A DNA stretch of 32,837 bases from Dictyobacter arantiisoli (lineage in GTDB: Bacteria > Chloroflexota > Ktedonobacteria > Ktedonobacterales > Ktedonobacteraceae), in assembly GCF_008326305.1 (NCBI RefSeq), contig NZ_BIXY01000085.1:1-32837 (forward strand), in the 5' to 3' direction. The position numbers were made by a program, and so were the translations under genes. Shown here in pieces: positions 1-7,192 of this stretch. Position 1 is the stretch's first letter, and the number at the start of each line of letters is the position of its first letter. Under the pieces are notes generated by a model, which was not told where the DNA came from, searched no databases, and saw nothing but the letters and a program-made list of their open reading frames with translations.

Positions 1-51
1 TATTGTGTAGTGCAGGAAAGGTGCTGTGCACCTTTCCTGCACTACACAATA
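1..51. repeat. Perfect 24-bp hairpin at the left edge
   Basis: Bases 1-24 are exactly complementary to bases 28-51 with a three-base loop. There is no U-tract on the + side beyond a short A run (51-55), which would read as U on the - strand before the hairpin, not after it. It could be a terminator for a gene outside the window or an extragenic palindrome. The arm contains TGCAGGAAA, which recurs in the hairpin at 18372-18424. Confidence 0.75.
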
Positions 52-134
52 AAAAGATGTTTGAGCACCGCAGGTGCGAAAACTCATGCACAGAGACCGT
101 GGAGACCACGGGAGGCTGACACTCTCATAGTGGC
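52..134. other. Non-coding stretch with two small hairpins
   Basis: Between the left hairpin and the kinase 3' end I see no credible gene. Two short stem-loops are present: 65-69 with 73-77 (GCACC/GGTGC) and 97-102 with 106-111 (CCGTGG/CCACGG). Together with the 1-51 hairpin they make three consecutive foldable segments, which could belong to a structured RNA or a mobile-element end. Nothing identifies which. Confidence 0.3.
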
Positions 135-151
135 CTAGTCCTACAGTTGTA
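135..151 (-). promoter_or_regulatory. BlaI/CopY-like operator; left copy of 17-bp inverted repeat
   Basis: These 17 bases are the exact reverse complement of 6710-6726. The inner ten bases (142-151) fit TACANNTGTA, the operator core known for BlaI/MecI/CopY-type repressors. The repeat overlaps the stop codon of the histidine kinase (141-143). Read leftward, a weak -10-like CACTAT follows. It may be an operator for a gene beyond the left edge or one end of a mobile module. No repressor gene is in the window. Confidence 0.45.
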
Positions 152-1385
152 AATAAAGAGCATCTTTTCTTCCGCCCTCGTCAGAGTCAGAACCGTCCAC
201 CAGCGGCAACCAGATTTCGAAGCAGGAGCCGCGTCCCACGGTGCTGCGGAGACGAATTTCGCCCTGATGAACTTGCGCCACCCACTGCACGATTGCCAGG
301 CCCAGTCCACTTCCACTCGTTATTTCTTTCTGGATGCCTTCTTCCTCCACTGGGAGAGATGCATGTGAACGTGCTGCATCTACACGATAAAAGCGCTCAA
401 AGAGATAGCTCTGATGTTCCTCAGCGATTCCTGGCCCATTATCCTCTATCCATATCCGGCCCCATGCTTTTTCTCCTCGCATCGCAGTGCTCCCTTCGAC
501 AAAGACGCGGTTACCGATCCCAGAGGTATATTTGAGCGCGTTATCAATCAAATTGGTCACCATCAAGGTCAGAAGCAGACGATCTCCATGTACGCACAGT
601 TCAGGAAATTCCCCAAAACTCAGATCTATGCCTCGTTGGCGAGCCAGGGTCGCAAATCGTTCCACCACCTCGAGGGTCACTTCACTCATATCCACCGAGG
701 CCGGGGTGAGAATGGTTTGCTCGATGTCGGCTCGCGCGAGGAGCAACAGGTCGTTGACCAGACGGGTCATGTGATCTGTCTCGGCTTGAATCAGGGAGAA
801 CTCCTGTCGGTACGCTGCGATTGTGTCGAGCGCCTGTTTATAGGTTTCTGGCTTGCTCCCCCCAGACAAGGCTCGGTTTGTCGCGAGCGTGAGAATACTG
901 AGTGGGGTCCGTAACTCATGGCTCGCATCGGCGGTAAACTGGCGTTGGCGGCTCAAGACGGCTTCTAAGCGATTGAGCATTTCATCGAAGGTGCCTGCCA
1001 ATTCGCCCAATTCGTCGCGACTGGTGAGATGGAAGCGCCGACTGAGGTCCGTCCGCCCAATCTCCTGAGCCGTGCGGGTAATCAGCCGGACTGGACGCAT
1101 GGCTCTGCTCGCTAGCCAATAACTACTGGCAGCAGTGAACAGCAGGATCGCCAGACCCAGCAAGAAAATTTGTCGCGCGATTGGCAGAAGGTCACCAGGA
1201 GCAGATGATGGCAGCATCTTGGCGATGGTGCTATACAATAACCCCCCAAAAAGCAAGAGAACAGATGTGATTGTCACGATGTACCAGAGCGTCAGTCGGA
1301 TACGTATACTGCTCAGATGGAAATACATTTGTTGCCAGAGCGTTTGATTGTGACGCTCTGGTTGTTTCCTATGACGGTCGCGCAT
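141..1385 (-). CDS. Sensor histidine kinase (HisKA/HATPase_c, HAMP), two TM helices
   Basis: Membrane-bound sensor kinase of 414 residues that should autophosphorylate on a His and pass the phosphate to the regulator encoded just upstream. TM helices lie at about 29-51 and 69-91 with only about 17 residues outside the membrane, so there is no sizeable sensor domain. A HAMP region follows at about 90-145. The H-box SHELRTPL carries His156. The N-box NLIDNALKY starts near 278, G1 is DNGPGI (315-320) and G2 is GSGLGLAI (358-365). All catalytic boxes are intact. ATG start, preceded by GAGGAG seven bases upstream; only 22 bases separate it from the regulator stop, so they form one transcript. The very short external loop is typical of kinases that sense the membrane or a partner transporter, which suits the nearby ABC genes. 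The stop codon lies inside the 17-bp inverted repeat. Confidence 0.93.
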   Translation of the reverse strand: MRDRHRKQPERHNQTLWQQMYFHLSSIRIRLTLWYIVTITSVLLLFGGLLYSTIAKMLPSSAPGDLLPIARQIFLLGLAILLFTAASSYWLASRAMRPVRLITRTAQEIGRTDLSRRFHLTSRDELGELAGTFDEMLNRLEAVLSRQRQFTADASHELRTPLSILTLATNRALSGGSKPETYKQALDTIAAYRQEFSLIQAETDHMTRLVNDLLLLARADIEQTILTPASVDMSEVTLEVVERFATLARQRGIDLSFGEFPELCVHGDRLLLTLMVTNLIDNALKYTSGIGNRVFVEGSTAMRGEKAWGRIWIEDNGPGIAEEHQSYLFERFYRVDAARSHASLPVEEEGIQKEITSGSGLGLAIVQWVAQVHQGEIRLRSTVGRGSCFEIWLPLVDGSDSDEGGRKDALYLQL

Positions 1386-1407
1386 TGCTTGTCTCCTCTC
1401 TTTCTCT

Positions 1408-2082
1408 TCACTCTGGTGGATGCAAGCGATAGCCTACACCACGCACCGTCTCGAGCAATTTAATAGGAAACGCTTCATCAACCTGGCAGCGGAGACGGCG
1501 CATGCAGACCTCAACGGCATTCAAGGTCCCAGTGAATTCATAGTTCCAGATATGGTTCGCAATCATTTCGCGCGTCAGCACCTGGTTGGGATGGCGCATC
1601 AAATATTCGAGCAGGGAAAAGAGCCGTGGCGTGAGCTCGATGCGTTGCCCCGCTCGCTCAACCACATGGGTTGCGGGATCGAAACTCAGATCACCCACAC
1701 GCAGGACGGCACTTTTCTCCGCTCCATTGCGACGCAATAAAGCCCGGAGACGAGCCAGCAGTTCGCTCAGGGCAAAAGGTTTGACCAGGTAATCATCAGC
1801 ACCACTATCCAAACCACGCACACGATCGGCCACCGTATCGCGCGCGGTTAAGAGGAGAATCGGCGTATTGAAGTGTTGACGTCGAAGATCTCGACACACC
1901 TCCAGTCCGTCTTTGCCTGGCAACAAAATATCGAGGATGAGCACATCGTAGGAAGTAGACTCAGCCAATGCCTGCCCCTCCACGCCATCATACGCTGGAT
2001 CAACGGCATAGCCTTCGTCAACTAAGCTCATCTGAAGTTCATGATTCAACCGCCGATTATCTTCAACCAGAAGAATGCGCAT
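1408..2082 (-). CDS. OmpR/PhoB-family response regulator
   Basis: Cytoplasmic DNA-binding regulator of 224 residues, the normal length for the family. The receiver domain (1-115) has the acidic pocket ED (7-8), phospho-acceptor Asp51 in LILDILLPGKDG, Thr79 and Lys101 in LVKPF. The C-terminal winged helix (about 128-222) contains ELTPRLFSLLEYLM and ends in TVRGVGYRL, the typical wing. It is transcribed divergently from the DedA gene and precedes its kinase. Its own promoter carries the same TGTCAG direct repeat found before the DedA and ABC genes, so autoregulation is very likely. ATG start with a purine-rich GGAAAGGGAACGAGAG leader. Specific function of the pair is inferred from neighbours only. 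Confidence 0.95.
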   Translation of the reverse strand: MRILLVEDNRRLNHELQMSLVDEGYAVDPAYDGVEGQALAESTSYDVLILDILLPGKDGLEVCRDLRRQHFNTPILLLTARDTVADRVRGLDSGADDYLVKPFALSELLARLRALLRRNGAEKSAVLRVGDLSFDPATHVVERAGQRIELTPRLFSLLEYLMRHPNQVLTREMIANHIWNYEFTGTLNAVEVCMRRLRCQVDEAFPIKLLETVRGVGYRLHPPE

Positions 2083-2116
2083 CGCTCTCGTTCCCTTTCC
2101 TTTCTGTCTCTCCTCT

Positions 2117-2149
2117 ATTATCCCTCAAAAACCTGACACCGTGCTGACA
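2117..2149 (-). promoter_or_regulatory. Response-regulator box and promoter of the regulator-kinase operon
   Basis: Read on the - strand, TGTCAG (2149-2144), five bases, and a second TGTCAG (2138-2133) are followed after exactly 10 bases by GATAAT (2122-2117). An 11-base direct-repeat period just upstream of a -10 is the usual layout of OmpR/PhoB-type activated promoters; the PhoB box is a TGTCA direct repeat with the same period. The site is the near-perfect mirror image (one mismatch in 17) of the rightward site at 2165-2181. Confidence 0.65.
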
Positions 2150-2164
2150 AGAAGAGGGCAGAGA

Positions 2165-2197
2165 TGTCAGCATGGTGTCAGAAGAAACGAGTATGCT
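2165..2197 (+). promoter_or_regulatory. Response-regulator box and promoter for DedA gene
   Basis: TGTCAG at 2165-2170 and 2176-2181 (period 11), then 10 bases, then the -10 hexamer TATGCT (2192-2197). No good -35 is present apart from the box, as expected for an activator-dependent promoter. It shares a 54-base divergent control region with the regulator promoter. Confidence 0.65.
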
Positions 2198-2251
2198 CTC
2201 TCCGAATACATCAATGAGTAGTCAGGATCAGCAACTAGAAAGAGGTTTTCG

Positions 2252-2914
2252 ATGAATGGAATACAACTCACGCAGCTTCTCGCCACCTATGGCTATGGAG
2301 CAGTCTTGCTCTTTGTCACCATTGAGAGCACTGGCATCCCCTTTCCGGGCGAAACAATGCTCCTTATTGCTGCCATTGCCGCCGGAATGACGCATCAACT
2401 CGCCATTCCCTGGGTCATTACCGCCGCAGTCGGCGGTGCCATCCTGGGCGATAACCTGGGGTTCTGGATCGGACGTACAGCTGGTTACCGCTTACTCCGC
2501 CGCTATGGGCATTACATCCACCTTGATGAGCGCAAGCTCAAACTGGGCCATTACTTGTTTCTCAAGCATGGTGGCAAGGTTGTCTTTTTTGGACGCTTTG
2601 TGGCGGTCCTGCGCGCCTGGGCAGCCTTCCTGGCGGGAACGAACCGCATGAGCTGGCCCACCTTTTTGCTCTGCAATGCGAGCGGTGCCGTGGTATGGGC
2701 GAGTCTTGTGGGACTCTCAGGCTACTTCTTGGGAAATGTCATGCATCAGTTCAGTGGACCCATTGGAATCGCCACCACGGTAGGAGCGGGAATCGTCAGT
2801 TTTATCTGGTTCATTGTCTGGCATCATCAGAGCCGCCGCCTGGAGGGTGAGGCCGAACGAGCACTGCCTGGTTCCCTGGATGATTACCGCAAGGTGCTGA
2901 GAGGAGAGAAGTAG
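2252..2914 (+). CDS. DedA/VTT-family membrane protein
   Basis: Integral membrane protein of 220 residues in the DedA (SNARE-associated, VTT) family. Members are linked to undecaprenyl-phosphate or phospholipid flipping, membrane potential and resistance to cationic peptides. Family hallmarks visible are ESTGIPFPGE (25-34), the glycine-rich re-entrant segment GGAILGDNLGFWIGRTAGY (about 61-79), and FFGRFVAVLR followed by AFLAG (about 112-129). Hydrophobic helices lie near 12-35, 47-66, 137-160 and 172-192. The C-terminal tail is charged and cytosolic. ATG start preceded by AAAGAGG. It is expressed from the regulator-boxed promoter at 2165-2197, divergent from the two-component genes, so a role in envelope stress controlled by that system is a fair inference. 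Which lipid or ion it handles cannot be read from the sequence. Confidence 0.9.
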   Translation: MNGIQLTQLLATYGYGAVLLFVTIESTGIPFPGETMLLIAAIAAGMTHQLAIPWVITAAVGGAILGDNLGFWIGRTAGYRLLRRYGHYIHLDERKLKLGHYLFLKHGGKVVFFGRFVAVLRAWAAFLAGTNRMSWPTFLLCNASGAVVWASLVGLSGYFLGNVMHQFSGPIGIATTVGAGIVSFIWFIVWHHQSRRLEGEAERALPGSLDDYRKVLRGEK

Positions 2915-2945
2915 CGCTATCTCCGCAGCCAGGACAAAACACGTG

Positions 2946-2978
2946 TGTCAGCGTCTTGTCAGGAAACAGCAGTATACT
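2946..2978 (+). promoter_or_regulatory. Response-regulator box and promoter for the ABC transporter
   Basis: TGTCAG at 2946-2951 and 2957-2962 (period 11), then 10 bases, then -10 TATACT (2973-2978). The geometry is identical to the two sites at 2117-2197, and the following bases (GAAAC.GC/GAGTAT.CTCT) are also similar between the two rightward promoters. The transcript would begin near 2985, leaving a leader of about 130 bases before the ATPase gene. Confidence 0.65.
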
Positions 2979-3117
2979 CTTCCTCAGTCCAGTCCAACGA
3001 TCTTTCCGTTGGCACCAATTCCATACCTGGGCAAAAAACGGAGAGATGGAGCAAGATGGAAAATGGCATGATACATGAACTGGCCAGCATAAATGAAAAA
3101 GAAAGGCGAAAGATACC

Positions 3118-3864
3118 GTGAACGAACAACAAGAGAGGGGCATGTTCTCTGATCCGTACCTATCTCCTGACGTGATGGAGGTATCTTCCATCATGAAGCG
3201 TCTCTCCCTAGGACGTGAACAGATTGACATTCTCAAAGGCATCACCTTGACCGTGAAACGAGGAGAATTGCTGGCACTGGTCGGGCCATCTGGCTCTGGC
3301 AAAAGTACACTCCTTGGCATTCTTGCCGGGCTTGATACGCCGACAAGTGGACACATTGTGTTGGATGGCATTGATATTACGCGGATGTCTGAGGGCAAAT
3401 TAGCTGCGATACGCAATCGCAAGATCGGCATGGTTTTTCAAGCCTATAACCTGATTGCTACGCTGACCGCACAAGAAAATGTCGAGATCCCTCTGTATGT
3501 GGGAAAACATCCAGGCTTGCCCTCAGCTCGTGCCAGAGAGCTTCTGGACCTCGTCGGACTCTCACATCGCCTGGGGCACCGGCCCGCGCAGCTTTCCGGG
3601 GGCGAACAGCAACGCGTGGCGATTGCGCGAGCATTGGCGGCTGATCCAGCCCTGATCATTGCCGATGAGCCAACGGGAAACCTGGATGAGCAGAACGGCC
3701 AGAAGCTGCTCAAGCTGATCGCGGATCTGCGAGCGCAGACGGGAAAAACCTTTATTCTTGCCACACATGATGCGACCGTTGCCGCGCATGCCGATCGTGT
3801 CATACGGATGAGGGATGGCGTGATCGCAGGCATTCACGAGCAGAATGGAGCGCGCGTGCAATGA
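3118..3864 (+). CDS. ABC transporter ATPase, MacB/LolD type
   Basis: ATP-binding subunit of 248 residues that should power the FtsX-type permease encoded next. Walker A is GPSGSGKS (56-63), Q-loop Gln108, signature LSGGEQ (159-164), Walker B LIIADEP with Glu184, and switch His217. The PTGNLD stretch after Walker B is typical of the MacB/LolD/FtsE group. The GTG start at 3118 gives about 20 extra residues before the family-typical [10 protein letters not shown]; an ATG at 3175 or 3193 (the latter 11 bases after GGAGG) is a possible shorter start. The stop overlaps the permease start (ATGA), so the two are translationally coupled. Expression is probably driven from the boxed promoter at 2946-2978. 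Confidence 0.95.
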   Translation: MNEQQERGMFSDPYLSPDVMEVSSIMKRLSLGREQIDILKGITLTVKRGELLALVGPSGSGKSTLLGILAGLDTPTSGHIVLDGIDITRMSEGKLAAIRNRKIGMVFQAYNLIATLTAQENVEIPLYVGKHPGLPSARARELLDLVGLSHRLGHRPAQLSGGEQQRVAIARALAADPALIIADEPTGNLDEQNGQKLLKLIADLRAQTGKTFILATHDATVAAHADRVIRMRDGVIAGIHEQNGARVQ

Positions 3865-6644
3865 AAGCAGCTCTTTTTGTCACCTATCCGTTGCGCTCGT
3901 TGCGGCGCGGCGGCGGCTCCACGCGGCTGGCGATTCTCTGTATCGCGATCGGAGTCATGGCAGTTGTAGCGATTCAGTCAATTGGACTGATGGCGACCAA
4001 CTCCTATGTAAACAACGCCCGTACGGCCAATGGAGGCGACATTTCCGTGCGGACGGCGAACCACAATATGCCTTTTATCCCAGGCAACTTCACGTCCTTC
4101 GCGCAACTCAAAAACGAACAATTGATTCAGGACTATACTCCAGTCAACCTGGAACAGGGCACCATCGGTACTCAGTCCGCGCCAGCGAATGGGCTTCTGG
4201 TGCAGGTTGTCGATCCAGCGCATTTTCCCCTGGTAGCCAGGCCCACTTTCGTCTCGCCTGCCTCGGGATCACTGAAAACACTTTTGACAGCCAATCAGGT
4301 AGTAGTCACGCAGACCTTTCTCACACACTACCACATGCAACTCGGCGATACATTTGACCTGCAGATCCAATCAGCGCAGCAGAGCGCGGCGGCGCGGACG
4401 CTTCATGCGCGCATAGCCGGTGTGATCGCCAATACTGGCATGTACCCCGCAGGCAATACATTTGTGCTGACCTCGTTTGCCGCGTACCAGGCGGCCAATC
4501 CAACGTTGCCCGTGACCTATGAAAGTGTCGATATCACCACGCAAGATCAGGCTCATACGAATGAGACACTGCGCGTACTCCAGCAGCAAGTTCAGCAAGG
4601 ACATTTGCCACCTGCCTCTTTCCAAACGGTGGCCGAGGTGCAACAGCATGTGCAGTCTTTCACCAACTCGGAGACGCAATCGCAGCAACTGGCAGGTCTG
4701 CTCGCCCTCTTTATCGCTGGTCTGGGCATTATGAATACCATGCGCGTGTTACTTGCCCGGCGCACACTAGAGATTGCAATGCTCAAGACGGTGGGCTATA
4801 GCCGGATCAGTCTCGCGCTCCTCTTTGGGATAGAAACGGGCGTGTTGGGCTTGCTCGGCGGCATACTTGGAACCGGGATATCGGTGGGTATCAGCTATGG
4901 AGTAGTAACCAGATTGCTCTTGGTGCCATTTCAACTTGACCCGTTGACGCTTGGTGGTGGTCTTGCCCTGGGCGCATTCACGGCGCTCAGCTTTGGGCTG
5001 GTGCCCATTGTCCAGTCCGCGCATATCCGCCCCATTACGGTTCTGCGCGAAGGCTCAAACAGCGATTCGGCCAGCAACCGTAGCCTGACGTTTGCGCTGT
5101 ACAGCCTGGTGGTCCTCCTGTTTTGTCTGCTGGCGAGCATTCTTTTGCAGAACCTGTTGCTGGCCTGTGCGGGCGTCTGCGGAGCAGTCTTGTTCCTCGC
5201 ACTCCTGAGCCTGGGCATTCGCCCACTCATCTGGGGCGTCAGTGCTTTTCCCATCCTGGAACAGTATAGCATGAAGTACCTGACAGGCATGTTCGCTGGC
5301 ATAGTATGCGCGGCGCTACTCTGTGTGTTCTTCCCGCTCATAGGAGGCGTAGTTCTGGCTCTCTTCTGCCTCGCATTGGGAATGAAGGTGTTGCCTCAGA
5401 GCTGGAAGATCAACACCAAAATGGCTTTACGCAATCTCGGAAGAAGGCCCATGCGTACAACCATGCTGGTTCTGATCCTGTTTGTGGGGGTCTTTGTGAT
5501 TGGCAGTCTTCAAGCTATGAATCAAGGTCTGCAAAGCCAGCTCGCCACCACGATGAATCAAAGGCTTTCCTACAATGTGATCGTCAAACTTCCGCGCAAT
5601 CAGGCACAAGCGATACAAGCACAACTGACCACGCTGCCAGGTCTGCTGACCTCTTCCTCCACAACAGTTGCGGCCACATCCCCTGTAACGATCAATGGCC
5701 AGTCCTGGCAACACTTTTTTCCGCTCACCCAACTCAATCAGCAGGCTGTGGTGCAGCGCAACTTCGATGGCGTTGAGGGTTATGATCTCGCCAATCAGCA
5801 CAGCCCTGATCCACGCTTCATTCATATCGTCACCGGGCGAACCTTGAATACGAGCGACGCCGGGACCAATCATGTGCTCATTCCCTATACTCTCCCGCAG
5901 GCCAACACCTTCTCCCTGAGCATTGGGGACACGCTGACTGTGACGAGCGCGGAGGGCAGGACTAGTCCCACCTTAACCGTCGTTGGAGAATACACCACAG
6001 CGGACATCTCGCTGACGCAGGTATCGCCCATTTTGACCCCGGAGTCGGTCGTAACAACGCTGGCCCCGACCACGGCGCAAACCGTCTTCTACTTGAAGGT
6101 CGATCCAGCGCAGGTAGCACAAACGGAAACAACGCTTGATAATGCACTGCCCGGTATTACCTTTGTGCCAACGCCAGCCAGCGGCATTGACAGTTACCTT
6201 CAAGGACTATCCAGCATTGTCTGGATCTTCACAGTGATTGCCAGCTTCGTGCTTCTGACTGGTATGCTCATCATGGCGAACATGGTCGTGCTGGACTTAT
6301 TCGAGCGCCGCCGGGAACTGGGGATTTTGAAAGCCCTTGGCTATTCCCAGCAGATGCTATGGGGGGAAATGCTGTTTGAGTACGGCATCATCGGGGGCAT
6401 CAGTGCGACCCTGGCCATCGTACTGATAGCCCTGCTCGCCAATCTCTTCGGCAATCTTTTCTTGCGCGCAACAACCAGTGAGTTGAGTCACATAGGCGCG
6501 CCGGTCGTCTTGAGCTTTGCACCCAATGGATGGCTGCTTACCAGTCTGGTCGTAGGCACAATCCTGCTGGTGACGGTTACCTCCTTGCTCGCTTCCTGGC
6601 GCACGGTACACGTACGCCCTCTTGACGTCTTGCGCTATGAATAG
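3861..6644 (+). CDS. Double-FtsX ABC transporter permease, 927 residues
   Basis: Membrane subunit of the transporter. It has two MacB/FtsX units in tandem: TM helix at about 22-44, an extracellular domain to about 275, and a first FtsX core (about 280-400) ending IRPITVLREG. A cluster of four or so extra helices (about 408-510) follows. The second unit has a TM near 535, an extracellular domain (about 560-780) and a second FtsX core ending VRPLDVLRYE. This layout matches long LolCE/MacB-like permeases of Gram-positive-type and monoderm bacteria, which act in lipoprotein handling, peptide or drug export, or mechanotransmission rather than classical import. The start codon overlaps the ATPase stop by four bases. 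No outer-membrane or adaptor (MacA) partner is nearby. Substrate is unknown; kinase, DedA and transporter together suggest response to membrane-active compounds. Confidence 0.92.
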   Translation: MKAALFVTYPLRSLRRGGGSTRLAILCIAIGVMAVVAIQSIGLMATNSYVNNARTANGGDISVRTANHNMPFIPGNFTSFAQLKNEQLIQDYTPVNLEQGTIGTQSAPANGLLVQVVDPAHFPLVARPTFVSPASGSLKTLLTANQVVVTQTFLTHYHMQLGDTFDLQIQSAQQSAAARTLHARIAGVIANTGMYPAGNTFVLTSFAAYQAANPTLPVTYESVDITTQDQAHTNETLRVLQQQVQQGHLPPASFQTVAEVQQHVQSFTNSETQSQQLAGLLALFIAGLGIMNTMRVLLARRTLEIAMLKTVGYSRISLALLFGIETGVLGLLGGILGTGISVGISYGVVTRLLLVPFQLDPLTLGGGLALGAFTALSFGLVPIVQSAHIRPITVLREGSNSDSASNRSLTFALYSLVVLLFCLLASILLQNLLLACAGVCGAVLFLALLSLGIRPLIWGVSAFPILEQYSMKYLTGMFAGIVCAALLCVFFPLIGGVVLALFCLALGMKVLPQSWKINTKMALRNLGRRPMRTTMLVLILFVGVFVIGSLQAMNQGLQSQLATTMNQRLSYNVIVKLPRNQAQAIQAQLTTLPGLLTSSSTTVAATSPVTINGQSWQHFFPLTQLNQQAVVQRNFDGVEGYDLANQHSPDPRFIHIVTGRTLNTSDAGTNHVLIPYTLPQANTFSLSIGDTLTVTSAEGRTSPTLTVVGEYTTADISLTQVSPILTPESVVTTLAPTTAQTVFYLKVDPAQVAQTETTLDNALPGITFVPTPASGIDSYLQGLSSIVWIFTVIASFVLLTGMLIMANMVVLDLFERRRELGILKALGYSQQMLWGEMLFEYGIIGGISATLAIVLIALLANLFGNLFLRATTSELSHIGAPVVLSFAPNGWLLTSLVVGTILLVTVTSLLASWRTVHVRPLDVLRYE

Positions 6645-7192
6645 ACGCACGCATCAAGCTCTTGCACGGCTTTGTCATTACAAGCGCCGATGCGCTCTCG
6701 CCAGTCATCTACAACTGTAGGACTAGTGTTAATATAGATGTATTTCGTTTGTCAAGTGTTTATTCTGCAGGAGAAATATGGAAGAAGTAACTATATGCGG
6801 TCGCCATGTCCGAACTGGACGGTTGCTTTTCAAAGAAGAATCGAGTATGCTTCAGGACAGGATATAGTTCAGTGTCTTATTCTTCGTAATCTGCGAGGTC
6901 TGGAGCCACAGGTCTGGACTGGTTGCTCTCTACAACTCAAAGCAATATCAGAGACAGATCAATCGTGTGCACTCCTCCTGCAGATATTCTGGACGCAGCG
7001 TCGCGCATTTCCCCTTGCTTTTCCATGCTCCATCACGATGGGCATGTATAACAATAACGAAGAGGCTTTGTTTCGGCGCATCTGGCTACCCACACATCCA
7101 GCAAGGCCAAAACAAGCACCCAACCAGTGCCGGTGGGAAAAGACAATACATATAGCCTGCCTTTTATTCTCTTACTCGTTAAGGAGTACGTC
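6645..7192 (+). other. Intergenic stretch upstream of the serine hydrolase
   Basis: No gene here has family support. It holds the right copy of the 17-bp inverted repeat (6710-6726) and an extended -10 promoter (6727-6735). A 29-codon reading frame opens at ATG 6778 behind AGGAG and closes at TAG 6867. A 152-codon frame runs 6738-7196 and its stop overlaps the hydrolase start as ATGA. Its composition (many Cys and Trp) and lack of a recognisable motif argue against a working gene. A degraded or frameshifted small gene is possible. Confidence 0.3.
6710..6735 (+). promoter_or_regulatory. BlaI/CopY-like operator with extended -10; right copy of inverted repeat
   Basis: TACAACTGTA (6710-6719) is an exact TACANNTGTA core with the flanking C/G extending the dyad. 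Immediately downstream is TGTTAATAT, an extended -10 (TGn at 6727-6729, TAATAT at 6730-6735). An operator sitting between where -35 and -10 contacts fall is a typical repression layout. The likely target is the hydrolase at 7193, or a small gene before it. Bases 6710-6726 are the reverse complement of 135-151. Confidence 0.5.
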
